Assembly (NCBI RefSeq): GCF_024679095.1
Contig: NC_066512.1
Coordinates: 13,981,536-14,045,535 of the forward strand
Length of the DNA: 64,000 bases
Reading direction: 5' to 3'
DNA from: Eriocheir sinensis
Taxonomy: Eukaryota; Arthropoda; Malacostraca; Decapoda; Varunidae
Shown: positions 12,282 through 22,674 of the stretch, piece by piece
Numbering within the stretch: position 1 is the stretch's first letter
Layout of the letters: the number at the start of each line of letters is the position of its first letter
Notes under the pieces: generated by a model
Told to the model about the DNA's origin: nothing
Seen by the model: the letters and a program-made list of their open reading frames with translations, nothing else
Database searches by the model: none
Program-made: the position numbers and the translations under genes

Positions 12282-12433
12282 TGTCTACCAAAATCCAAGT
12301 TCCCCAAGGTTGATTAGTGTTGAATTTGTTCTGCTGGTTAAGGGGACTAATATGAAGGTTTTTACACAAAAAGCTGGCTGTTATCTCAAATGTCTGGGTT
12401 AGGCCAAAAATCTGTTAATTTCTACTGGACTAT
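12282..12433 (-). repeat. Right inverted flank of the nuclease-CXC unit
   Basis: Reverse complement of 10033-10170 at moderate identity, with an exact 16-base outer end and a conserved caaccttgggga block. The stretch 12014-12281 between the gene and this repeat is AT-rich with no ORF. Confidence 0.6.
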
Positions 12434-12517
12434 TAATATAAATTTCTTCATTGTCTAATATTCGATTGAAATATGCCCGTTATGAAGCTTCTGCTCGACG
12501 GACCATATGCGAAATAC

Positions 12518-12850
<333 letters not shown>

Positions 12851-12912
12851 TTGGCATTGTATATTCTTATGGCAATAAATGTTTACTTACTTACTTACTT
12901 ATTTACTTACTT

Positions 12913-12971
12913 ACACACACACACACACACACATGGCAGGTTTGGTAAAGATGCATGCAGATATGCATAGA

Positions 12972-13003
<32 letters not shown>
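12913..13003. repeat. Two CA microsatellites
   Basis: (CA)n at 12913-12932 and 12975-13003, separated by about 40 bp of unique sequence. Bases 13004-13394 hold no recognised gene. Confidence 0.9.
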
Positions 13004-13007
<4 letters not shown>

Positions 13008-13394
13008 TCCAACGCCTGCTCCTACATGGAAGCTCCCTATGTCATGTCCCAGACCAACAGACAACCACCCATGCATGAGATATAAGAGAGACTATTTGCC
13101 AGCAGCTAGTCAGCCCACCTATCTGGTTATATGGTTACCAAGCAGCGTGTAAATTTTGTACAGATACGTATACTGTTAGCCATTGTCTGTTCCTGAAATA
13201 AAGTGACAGACATTTGGTAATGGGATGGGGAGGGTCACCAACGTACGTATCAGGCGCGACTTCTAAATTACATTAGAATACCATTACCGTACCATTTTCT
13301 TTCACCCCCTGCCTACCCCTCTCTCTCTTTTCCAGATCGTGACGTCACATGCGCAGTAGGTGGAGAGGGGGGGGTGAACGGTTCCACCTCTTGT

Positions 13395-13655
13395 TTTTTA
13401 CGCCTTGGTGCTGATCTCCGTCCCGTTGGCCCATTGAGCCTGCGGTGGGAGAGAACCCTCAACCCGACTCAGGGCCAGTGTGACATCCGGGTTACCACAG
13501 TTTACCTTCCTAAGGTGTCTCCAGGTAGCCTTTTATCGACCATCCCGAACAAAGGATGAACAGCTGGGTGGGCTGCACGCTGACTGCTCAGGCCAGGATT
13601 CGAACCCAGGCTTGTAGAATCGTTGTCAGGGACGCTACCACTGTGGAATGCCGTA
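13395..13655 (-). mobile_element. tRNA-derived SINE, family 2, minus strand
   Basis: Reverse complement of the element at 47195-47500. It shares the body with gggttaccacagtttacctt and the promoter B box (ggattcgaaccc at 13598-13609 is the complement of a B box). The A-box end lies near 13650. Bases 13656-13984 to its right hold only a T/G-rich run (13692-13720) and AT-rich sequence. Confidence 0.75.
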
Positions 13656-14100
13656 TTTCAGAATAGAGGACAGGTGTTTCTGACTCTGGGTCTTTTTTTT
13701 GGGGGGTGGGGGGGGGGTGAGATTTGTTCGACGGATTGTGTTTAGCTGACACACCTAAATAATGATAACAATAATAACAGTGACAACAATAAATGGATAA
13801 GCTTTCAAGGAATCCATAGAAGTAATATCGATTTTTCAGTAACAGTTCTTGTCATTGCTACTGGCCCTGACTTGGGGGCGGCCGGCGCTCACTGCCGACA
13901 CGCCCCGCACAACGCAACACTTACCGGCGTCGCGGCGGGAAGGAGGGAGTTGGAAAGAAGCAGGAGGAAACCGTCCACTGAGGCCTTCTGAAATAGTGTG
14001 GTGGTCTGCTGCTGTTCCATCCCCGCCTCGCCCCGCCCCGTCCCGCTCTGCCTCGCACAACTGCTGCGCACTTAACCAAATTATCGCTTCTGGATAATTT

Positions 14101-14556
14101 TCAGAGCTGTATCATGTGTGGTAATAAACTATAATATTTATCAATGGGACCTGATAATATATATTATATAAAATTATCAGAGTTGTATCGTGTGCGGTAA
14201 TAAACTATAATATTTATCAATGGGGCCTAATAATATATATTATATATAATTATCAGAGTTGTATCATGTGTGGTAATACACTATAATATTTATCAATGGG
14301 GCCTAATAATATATATTATATATAATTATCAGAGTTGTATCATGTGTGGTAATACACTATAATATTTATCAATGGGGCCTAATAATATATATTATATATA
14401 ATTTTCAGAGTTGTATCATGTGTGGTAATACACTATAATATTTATCAATGGGGCCTAATAATATATATTATATATAATTTTCAGAGTTGTATCATGTGTG
14501 GTAATAAGCTATAATATTCATCATTGGGGCCTAATTATATATACCATCATCGATTC
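14101..14556. repeat. 76-bp tandem satellite, six units
   Basis: The unit start tcagagntgtatc occurs at 14101, 14177, 14253, 14329, 14405 and 14481, exactly 76 bp apart. Units are over 90% alike by eye and contain taatatttatcaatgggg and a taatatatattatata palindrome. An inverted part-unit follows at 14553-14592. Confidence 0.93.
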
Positions 14557-14594
14557 TGAATGAATTATTAGGCCCCATTGATAAATATTACAGT

Positions 14595-14968
14595 TGGGGA
14601 GGCGGTGGCTGAACGGATAGCGAGACGACCCCGCGTTCAGGAGGACGCGAGTTCAATCCCCGACCGGTGGCACCAAGCTGTGATTTTTCAGCCGCCGCCG
14701 AGTGGCTTAAAACTACCCACATGCTGTCCAGAAGATCACCTATCAACCCGGACTCTAGAGTCTAGGATTAAAGATGAGCTCCGGGAGGGCAGCATGAGCC
14801 AATGCAAGATGGCGCCACTATAAACACTCGCCTGCCCCAGAACGGGCTGGGCCGGCCATCAGGCCCCACCGGGAAGAAGCCTTGGACCGACCATCAGGAA
14901 TCCAGGATTCACCGGGAAGAAGCCTACCGGCGCAATAGGCCAAGACGTAAAAAAAAAAAAAAAAAAAA
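14595..14968 (+). mobile_element. tRNA-derived SINE, family 1
   Basis: RNA polymerase III-type head with A box TGGCTGAACGG (14606-14616) and B box AGTTCAATCCC (14650-14660), then a body with gatggcgccactataaac and two gggaagaagcct blocks, ending in an A run (14950-14968). Other copies are at 22675-23262, 25931-26285, 51793-52036 and 57514-57868, with a scrap at 42655-42712. Confidence 0.85.
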
Positions 14969-15233
14969 CCACCGCACATGATACAGCTCTGAAAATTAAG
15001 CAGAAGCGATAATTATGTTAAATGCCTAACAGTTGTGCGAGGCAGGGCGGGACGGGACGGGGCGAGGAGAGGCGGGGATGGAACAGCAGCAGACCACCAC
15101 ACTATTTCAGAAGGTCTATAGGCTATAGTGTATGCTCCCAACTTTACCTTTTACCATCACGAGCAGGTAGGAAAGAGTCGCCTAGTTCGCGTGTGGCTGC
15201 CGGCGTGAGGGTGAAGCAGGAAGACGAGCGATT

Positions 15234-17129
15234 ATGTGGGTGGCAGTGGTAGTTCCGGTTGTGGTGGTGGTGCTGTCGGCCTTGGTGAACGATCCTCTCG
15301 GCCTCCTGTACTCACGCCCCGAAGTACCCACGACCACAACCAGCATGCCTTCCCAATCCAAGGACAACGTCGGGGAGCCTCTGTTCCTGACGCCCCTTCT
15401 GGAAACTGGGAGGATCGAGGCAAGTCAAGTCATCCTTTTGGGAACGTATTCTCAGACGCTTTTGGCTCACACAACAGCTGTTTCCTAAGGGCACAAAAAA
15501 GATAAGTCGGCCTCTCATGAGTATTTTTAACGTTGATGGCTTCAGAGAACGACCCTTGGACCTACTAACCCAACCTCTACCAAAGTCCCAACAGGTGTGT
15601 GTGTAAGACCTGAAAGATTTGAAAATATTTGTTTGTACCGCTTCTCAGATCTTCTCAGTCTTCCTTGCTTTCGCATTCATGGGGCAGAAGCCTTGTCTGA
15701 CTACTACTAGGCTCATAGAACTACCCTCGGCAATAGCCACAACTACGAAAGCCTTATAATATGTGGGTGTGTAAGCACCGAAATGTTTGATAATACAGGC
15801 ATCTCATTCTTGTTCCTTTGTTGCTTTTATTCATTCCATGTGTTTTCTTCTTCATACTCGTCTTCTGTTTTTTCAGGAGGCGCGAAGGCTGAGTCGAGTG
15901 CCGTTGGGCGAGGAATATGGGTTAAGCTACGCGGGTTTCTTCTCCGTGGACAAAGCCTTCGACGCCCACCACTTCATCTGGTTCTTCCCGGCGAGGGTGA
16001 GCGATCAGCCGCGTATACTGGGTCTTCGGGAGGACCAGTAGGGGCGCAGCATACGACCTTCCGGTCTGCCCTGTCGCTTTTGCCATTATTTATTGTAGCC
16101 TGCTCTTCCTTTTCTAACAAGTCTTCTGTTTCTTCACCCTCCTAATCTTAGTTGTTCTTCGTTCTTGCTCTTCTTTACGCCGTCTCTCATTTTTTTCTCA
16201 TCTCTTTTTCCTCTCCCTCTCGCTTTCATCATTATTTATAGTGATCTCTTCCTCCCTCTCCTCCTCCTATTCTTTCTCTCACAGGCCTTTTGTTTCTTCA
16301 TCCTCTTCTTATATTTTCTTCCTTCTTGTTCTCTTTTAACTTCAACTCATTATTTTCCCTCTTTCATCTCCTTAATTTTCTCCCTTCAAATCTGTTTTCT
16401 TTTCCCTCCTCCTCCTCCTCCTTCTTCTCATCATCACTATCATTACCATCTCGAAAACAACCTCCTTCTCCTCCTCCTCCTCCTCATTATCATCATCATC
16501 GTTACCATCTCGAAAACCTACTGTTCCTCCTCCTCTTCCACTTTCTCCTCCTCCTCCTCATCATCATCAGCAGCAGCATCTCGGAAACCTCCTCCTCCTC
16601 CACTTCATTATCACCACTAACTTGACACCCTCCTCCTTTTTTTTCAGATTTAGAAGTTAATTATTCTTCCTGCATTCCTTTCCTTCTTACCTTCCTCCGT
16701 TTCTAGTTTGTTTGTTTTATATTTTATTGTCTATTTTTTTCTCCTATATTGCTCCTCTCCCCCCCTCTCTCTCTCTCCGACATTCAGGAGGCTTGGGAGG
16801 CCGCCCCTGTGATGGTTTGGCTTGACGGGGGTCCGGGGCTCTCCTCCATGCTGAGCCTCTTCTCCATGCACGGGCCTTTCTCCCTGACCCGCGAGTGTGA
16901 ACTTGTACCCCGCCAGCACACCCTCACCAAGGTCATCAATGTGATATATATTGACAACCCCGTCGGTACAGGTGTGTGTTAGGGCTGTGTGTGGGGGTGG
17001 GGGGGAGGGGTTGTGGGTGTGGGGGGGTGAGTGTGGGGGATAGAGGTGGTATTTTTTACTTAGGTCAGTGGAGAGAGTAATAATAGTAATACGGTAGTAG
17101 TATTTGTTATAGTAGTAGTAGTAGTAGTA

Positions 17130-17161
<32 letters not shown>

Positions 17162-17162
17162 A

Positions 17163-17203
<41 letters not shown>

Positions 17204-17293
17204 ATATCAGTAGTAGTAGTAGTATTAGTAGTCGTAGTAGTAGTCATATTAACAGTAGTAGTAGTCATACTAGCAGTAGTAGTAGTAGTCGTT

Positions 17294-17329
<36 letters not shown>

Positions 17330-18814
17330 GTAGTAGTAGTAGTAGTAGTAGAAGTAGTAGTAGTACGAGTAGTAGTTGTAGTTGTAGCAGCAATAGTAGT
17401 AGTCGTAGTAACAGTAGTAGTAGTAGTAGCAGTAGTTGTAATAACAGTAGTAGCGGAAGCCGTAGTAGTCGTAGTAGCATTATGTCACGGGGTAAACTAA
17501 GATTAATAACAGGAGTGTGCTTACAAGGCGGTAGCTACCCGACAAGGGTTGACACAGGCAAAAGGGTTACTGATAAAGCTCGTGTACAACTATGCACAGA
17601 CTTTATTACATAAAGGAACAAGACACGGTCAAATCTCACATACACACCCAGCTGAGCCTAGCGTTTCTCGTGCTCGCACAAGACTAACCTGCCCTGGCTA
17701 CACTAACAACTAGCTACTTAACTTGGTGCGGAGGGAGAAGAGTAGAGGCTCGTTGCACAGCCTTGCTCGAGGTGGCTGCAGCTTGTCCTTCCTGCCGTGG
17801 GTCCTCTCATCAGGCGTGTGATGTCGGCGGTAAATGCGGTTTTCAGGAAGAGGCCGCCGCAGACTCGACACACCCAAACTGAGACCCGGTGTGGGCTGTA
17901 TCCCGAAGTGGCGAAGCCCAGGATCCCCACACTCCAGCAGGAGTAAAACCGCGTGGTGCCAAGAGGAAGACGAGAGTAGAGGAACGTCGCCCCGTGACCT
18001 CACCAGACGGCGGTCAGGGGGAGAAGAAAGCCCCGAGCCGCGGCAAGTGACCTGACGGGCCCCAACTCGCCCGGCCGAAATGCAAAACGCTGCTGGCGCG
18101 GAAAAATACAACAGAGGGTGCTGACAGCACTCTGAGCAATACTGCCATAGGCAGATATCGTTACACTTCCCTGACGCGCAGCTATAACTTGCAAATGCAT
18201 GGCACCGCAATATAAACAGCGGAGCAAGCTACGTACAGACACGAAGAGGAAAGCAACAATCGCGAGCTAGCAACACAGGCCGCCCAGCCAGGCCGCGGGC
18301 GGCAACAGCCCCCATGGCGGGAAGCACAAAGACAATAGCCCAACATCCTCACAGCAGAGGCGTACAAGCTGCAGTAATGCACACACTACTATGCACCTGC
18401 AGAGAGTGGAGTGGTGACTCCTGAAAGTGCGTAGGCGCAGGTAAAACACAGCGGGCGACCCGCACAAAATGCACGCCTTGGCATCATCGCGCCGCTGGCA
18501 GCACAGGCCTCCGGCCAGCGAGCCAACAGGCAGCTGAGTCATCGTGACCCACCCCGCGCCTAGGTCACGTGACGAACTAGGAAAACACGTCAACAGCTTC
18601 CCTAAAGCAAATAATATAAAAATAACTTGTCGCGAATCTAAACCGCGACACAGTAGTAATAGTAGTAGTAGTCGTAGTAGTACTAGTAGTCACATTAACA
18701 GTAGTAGTAGTAGTCGTAGTATCAGTAGTAGTAGTAGTAGTAGTCGTAGTAGTAGTAGTAGTCATATTAACAGTAGTAGTAGTAGTCGTAGTAGCAGTAG
18801 TAGTAGTAGTCGTT

Positions 18815-18854
<40 letters not shown>

Positions 18855-20227
18855 TAGGAGTTGTAGTTGTAGCAGCAGTAGTAGTAGTCGTAGTAACAGT
18901 AGTAGTAGAAGTAGTCGTAGTAGTAGTAGTAGTTGTATTAACAGTAGTAGTGGAAGTCGTAGTAGTCGTAGTAGCAGTAGTAGTAGTAATAGTAGTAAAA
19001 GCAGCAGCAGCATTAACAGTGTTCCCCCTGCGATGCTTCAGGCTACAGCTTCACCAGCACTGAGGACAGCATCCCCAGGGACCAGGTGAAGGTGGGCGGC
19101 CAGGCGCTGGCCAGCCTCACGCAGGTGCTGCAGATGTTCCCGGAGATTAGCGACAACAACCTTTACATCGCAGGACACTCTTACGCAGGTATGTACCGCC
19201 CTGACCTCACTTGACCTGACCTCTTTTATTATCAGTGTGTGTAATGTTCGCTGTAGAAGTAGTAGTAGTAGGAGGAGGAGGAGGCGGAGGAGAGGGAGGG
19301 GTAATAGTAGTAGCAGTACTGGCAGTAGTCTAGCCGGTTCACCCAAGTCTGAAGTGTGCATTATCGTGCAACGGCAACTTGCAGCCATACGGCGTGTCCG
19401 ATTTCCTGGATACTGTATGCTAGCCTACGCATAGTAAACAGTCGTCAGTGTCAATAGTATGCAGGCAGCAATAACAAATACCGTCAATTATAGTCGATTA
19501 TGAGTTTAAAAAAATATTAGAAATGTGGCAAATAGCTGTTTTGTTAATTTACAAGATCGCAGATTATGGTTATTAAACAGCCTTGAAGCTGTCCATCACC
19601 GAGAAAAATTAGCACGCAGAAAAGAGCTATTTGCGATATTAATATTTCTTAACTCATAATCGACTATAATTGGCGGTATTTGTTATTGCTGCCAGCATAC
19701 TATTGACACTGACGACCGTTTACTATGCGTAGGCTAGCATACAGTATCTATGAAATCGGACACGCCGTGTAGCTGCAGGTTGCCGTTGCGCGATAATGCA
19801 CACTTCAGACTTGGGTGAACTGACAACAGTAATGCGAGTGATGGGAACGGCTCTCTTCCACTGCAAGAGGGTTAAAGACTGAGACTCCAACCCCAATCCC
19901 GGCCCCCAACATTTATCTTCGTCAAGCTGCTCTTAAGACCAGCAGCTCTTCGTAACTCTTGCCTGTCTCTACGAGAAACAAATGCATGTTTGACTAATGA
20001 CTTAAATTTTACAACATTCATTGCTTGCCCTGCCGTCCCTCCATTTTTATAATCATTAATATCTCGACTTTTTTCTCCTTCTCTCATCGTTTTCATTTTA
20101 TTTTTTATTTTTTTCCTAAGGGAAGTTCGTGCCTGCGCTCGCCCACGCCATCCACACCCACAACTTGGAGGCCCTTCACAAGATACAACTTAAAGGTATA
20201 CTACTACTATTACTATTACTATTATTG

Positions 20228-20279
<52 letters not shown>

Positions 20280-20357
20280 CATTACTACTACTACTACATC
20301 TACTTTTACTACTTCTACTACTATTTTTACTACTTCTACTACTACTTTTACTACTTT

Positions 20358-20412
<55 letters not shown>

Positions 20413-21273
20413 GTTGCTACTACTACTACTACTGCTAAAACTACAACTACTATTACGGGTACTGCTACTACTACTACAACTACTACCACTACTACCATTA
20501 CCACTACCACTACTACTACTATTACTACAACTACTATTACTATTACTACTACTATTACTACAACTACTACTACTGCCACTACTACTACTTCTTCTTCCTC
20601 CTCTCCTCCTCGAACACTCATTGACAAACTTGCAATTTTCTCCATATTTACACATTTTCTCACAGCCACCCCTGAACCTCCTTAACAAGTTTTCTTCATG
20701 TCAAAACTTTTCGTAGGCCTTCTCAGCCGTCTCGTTGTTCCCTTCGTGCTTCCAAGTCATCTCCTAACATATTCAAGCCTTCGTATACTTCTTCTTGTCC
20801 CTCTTCAATCCTCTGGCATATGTATTCAACCTTTGGCTTCCGTGTTTATTTTGTTTTACTTCATATATTTAAGAAAAATAGTTAATCAAGGTTTCTGTTA
20901 ATGCTCACTTCTTTAATGCATATTTTCTCTTCCTCCTCCTCCTCCTCCTCCTCCTCCTTCTCCTCCTCCTTCTTCTTCACCTCCTTTCCCTCTCCTTGTT
21001 TTTGTCCTTCACCTCCTTGCTTCCTTTCCCCTTTTGCTTCTTTTTCCCTTCCTCCTTGTCTTCCTTCTCCTTTCCCTCTCGTCCGCCTCTTTATCTCCTT
21101 CCTCAGGTATCGGTCTCGGGAACAGTTTGGTGGAATCGGAGTCTGTGATCAACTACGGAGACATGCTTTACGCGACCGGGATGGTGGACGAGAAAGAGCG
21201 ACGCTACTTCAAGGCCCAGAGCGAGAAGGCTAGGAGTCTCGTGCGGCAGGCCAGGCTAGAGGCGGCGCATCTG
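15234..21273 (+). CDS. CPVL: Serine carboxypeptidase, CPVL-like, copy B exons 1-6
   Basis: Same S10 carboxypeptidase as copy A, head to head with it. Exons are 15234-15419, 15877-15996, 16788-16971, 19042-19188, 20121-20195 and 21107-21273. They encode a signal peptide, WLDGGPG (exon 3), NPVGTGYSFT across the exon 3/4 junction, GHSYAG with the catalytic Ser (exon 4/5 junction), a GKFVPALAHAIH helix (exon 5) and GIGLGNSLVE...YGDMLY (exon 6). Intron phases are 0, 0, 1, 1, 1, then 0 after exon 6. Intron 1 has a GC donor (GAG|gcaagt); the rest are GT-AG. Exon 6 is followed by donor gtaggc, a GAGT repeat and a LINE cut by the 22224 gap. The remaining exons (41026-37159, minus) fit exactly in phase, giving 1425 nt and 474 residues, close to human CPVL (about 476). 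No stop or frameshift is seen. Confidence 0.92.
17104..17482. repeat. AGT trinucleotide array, left part (copy B intron 3)
   Basis: Imperfect (AGT)n including an ATT run at 17295-17330. It was split from 18651-19015 by the LTR insertion. Confidence 0.93.
17483..18650 (-). mobile_element. Solo LTR (probable), 1168 bp
   Basis: The block interrupts the AGT array of copy B and is absent from copy A. It starts tgtcacgg and ends ccgcgaca, an almost perfect inverted terminal pair of the TG...CA type. It holds no coding frame. On the minus strand there is a TATA-like AT-rich stretch near the start and an AATAAA about 110 bp before the end, which sets the orientation. Flanks catta and cagta could be a decayed 5-bp target duplication, but the repeat background makes this weak. 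The superfamily is not known. Confidence 0.6.
18651..19015. repeat. AGT trinucleotide array, right part
   Basis: Continues the array 17104-17482 up to 26 bp before the acceptor of CPVL exon 4 (19042). Confidence 0.93.
19337..19820. mobile_element. MITE with about 200-bp terminal inverted repeats (copy B intron 4)
   Basis: The arm from 19337 (gttcacccaagtctgaag) is mirrored by the arm ending at 19820. About 180 bp match at over 90%, and weaker pairing continues inward to caaatagct (about 19540 and 19630). The loop is about 70 bp with no ORF. Total length is 484 bp. The element would fold into one long hairpin. I see no certain target duplication. Confidence 0.8.
20196..20596. repeat. ACT trinucleotide array after CPVL exon 5
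   Basis: (CTA)n with TTT, GCT and CCA variants. It begins at the splice donor of exon 5 (AAAG|gtatactactac), so the array starts inside the first intron bases. Poly-Leu, poly-Tyr and poly-Ser frames here are artefacts. Confidence 0.93.
20930..21060. repeat. TCC-rich pyrimidine tract
   Basis: (TCC)n and related pyrimidine sequence forming a long polypyrimidine stretch before the acceptor of CPVL exon 6 (21107). Confidence 0.85.
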
Positions 21274-21312
21274 GTAGGCTGGCTACTACTGGGAGAAGGG
21301 AAGGAGGGAAGG

Positions 21313-21423
21313 AGTGAGTCGTGAGTTGTGTGTGAGTGAGTCGTGAGTTGTGCGTGAGTGAGTGAGTCGTGAGTGAGTGAGTGGGTGAGTGAGTTAGTGA
21401 GTAATTGAGTAAAGTGAGTGAAT
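21313..21423. repeat. GAGT tetranucleotide repeat, left of the LINE
   Basis: Imperfect (GAGT)n with gagtcgtgagttgtg variants, 40 bp after exon 6. The matching repeat lies at 41041-41228 in opposite orientation, just before exon 7. Confidence 0.9.
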
Positions 21424-22223
21424 TGGGTGGAAAGGCATCTGGTATCTGTAACATCAATCCGGAGCTGCTCAAAGCTGAAGGTGAGGCCATGTCCCGCGGA
21501 GTGAATGCGGTCTTGACTGCCGTATGGGAATCTGGTACCATTCCACCGGACTTGAAAAGGGGGTTGGTCGTCTCTATCTGGAACGGGAAAGGAGACAGAC
21601 AGGTCTGCAACAACTACCCTAGTATTACACTGCTCAGTGTGCCAGGCAAGGTGCTTGCCCATCTATTGCTGATGCGAATTCGCAGGCAGCTACTGAAGCT
21701 TCAGAGACCCGAACAGACTGTGTTCACGCCTGGTAAGTCAAAAACTGACCGTATCCTAGCGCTCCGCGTACTGGTGTAGCGCCAACATAAGTTTCGACAG
21801 GGGATGGTGCTTGATCTCAAGAGGGCGTTTGACTCAGTGCATCGCGAGGCACTTAGGAATCTCTTGCGACGCCGTGGGATTCCTGCAAGGACTGTTGGTT
21901 TGCTGACTGGCCTATATTCTGGGACTGAGGGTGTTGTGAAGTGTGTGTGTGTGTGTGTGTGGGGGGGGAATGCGGGAGTGAGACAGGGCTGTGTTCTCGC
22001 CCCATCGCATCTCAACACCTGTGTGGACCGGGTACTAGGCAGAGTTTGAATCAGTCATTGCGGAGCAACCATTGCAATACCAGTGTCACTGACTTTGTGT
22101 TTGCCGATGATGCAATAATCCTGGCCAAGTCGCTGGAGGCTGTGGTGATGGCTCTCGAGGCACTGTACGAGGAAGTGGAGCCCTTGGGACTTAAGGTCTC
22201 CTGAAGCAAGACAAAGGTACAAG
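21424..22223 (+). mobile_element. RTE-like LINE, 5' part of RT, cut by assembly gap
   Basis: Degenerate RT coding sequence on the plus strand: GKASGICNINPELLKAEGEA, then LKRGLVVSIWNGKGDRQ, MVLDLKRAFDSVHRE, NAGVRQGCVLAP, then FADDAIILAKSLEA and GLKVS*SKTKVQ at the gap edge. A GT run at 21941-21962 has expanded inside the frame. The reading continues exactly, with no base missing, into the reverse complement of 41903 (GTA CAA G|TG TTT GGA). It carries stops and frameshifts. Confidence 0.8.
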
Positions 22224-22323
22224 NNNNNNNNNNNNNNNNNNNNNNNNNNNNNNNNNNNNNNNNNNNNNNNNNNNNNNNNNNNNNNNNNNNNNNNNNNNNN
22301 NNNNNNNNNNNNNNNNNNNNNNN
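22224..22323. other. Assembly gap of 100 N
   Basis: Exactly 100 N, a scaffolding placeholder. It breaks the RTE-like LINE on its left and a CR1-like LINE on its right, and is the left border of the contig judged to be reversed. Confidence 0.98.
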
Positions 22324-22674
22324 AGACTATCTGAAAGTCCAGGTATATAACATCACTGGGGATGTGGTCATCCTAATTCTTATATATACCTTGGAAGAAG
22401 TCGAATAAATTCGTTAAGCAGGAGCGCTTGTTTCTGAAGCCATGCTGGGTGTCGGATATTATATTATTGTCTTCTAAAAACTTGACAAGTTTGTCTCTAA
22501 TAATCTTCTCGAGAATTTTTCTTGACACTGATGTCAAACTTATGGGCCTGTAGTTTAATGCAACGCTTTTGTCTCCTTCTTTGAAAATCGATGTTACGTT
22601 CGCCATCTTCCAGTCTTCTGGGACCTTGTTCAGTTGTAGTGACTGGTTAACTATGTTAGTGAGTGGTTGAAGTA

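Larger units (their letters stand above)
10033..12434. mobile_element. Candidate transposon unit with about 150-bp inverted flanks around the nuclease-CXC gene
   Basis: The segment 10033-10170 is mirrored, with some divergence, by 12282-12433. The outermost 16 bases (tagtccagtagaaatt at 10033, its complement ending at 12433) match exactly, and a shared block around atcaaccttgggga follows at the inner end. Weak similarity continues outward into the last codons of the THAP ORF (9995-10032 against 12434-12475), so the repeat may be part of a larger inverted unit. The nuclease gene lies between the repeats. No clear target-site duplication is visible, because the right side runs into the AT array at 12521. 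Bases 10171-10800 hold no ORF, only a repeated acaaattcaaaatggc word (10174 and 10498). Confidence 0.5.
13985..15118. mobile_element. Fold-back element with 76-bp satellite core
   Basis: The outer arms 13985-14112 and 14975-15115 are inverted copies; both include ctgaaatagtgtggtggtct or its complement and the GC-rich part of the arm. Inside the left arm lie six 76-bp tandem units (14101-14550). Right of them a partial unit in opposite orientation appears (14553-14592), and a SINE (14595-14968) has landed in the inverted side. The structure fits a fold-back transposon or MITE with internal tandem repeats. It borders the right arm of the CPVL inverted duplication within a few bases. Confidence 0.6.
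15122..19270. repeat. Right arm of the large inverted duplication
   Basis: Partner of the left arm, in opposite orientation. Its extent rightward cannot be tested because the left arm leaves the window at position 1, which corresponds to about 19270. Confidence 0.9.

Noticed and set aside
14101..14556. CRISPR-like array
   Set aside because: The 76-bp units are directly joined with no spacers, in animal DNA; it is a satellite.
17710..18593. Overlapping ORFs inside the solo LTR block
   Set aside because: No domain content; they lie in a GC-rich noncoding block with LTR-type ends.
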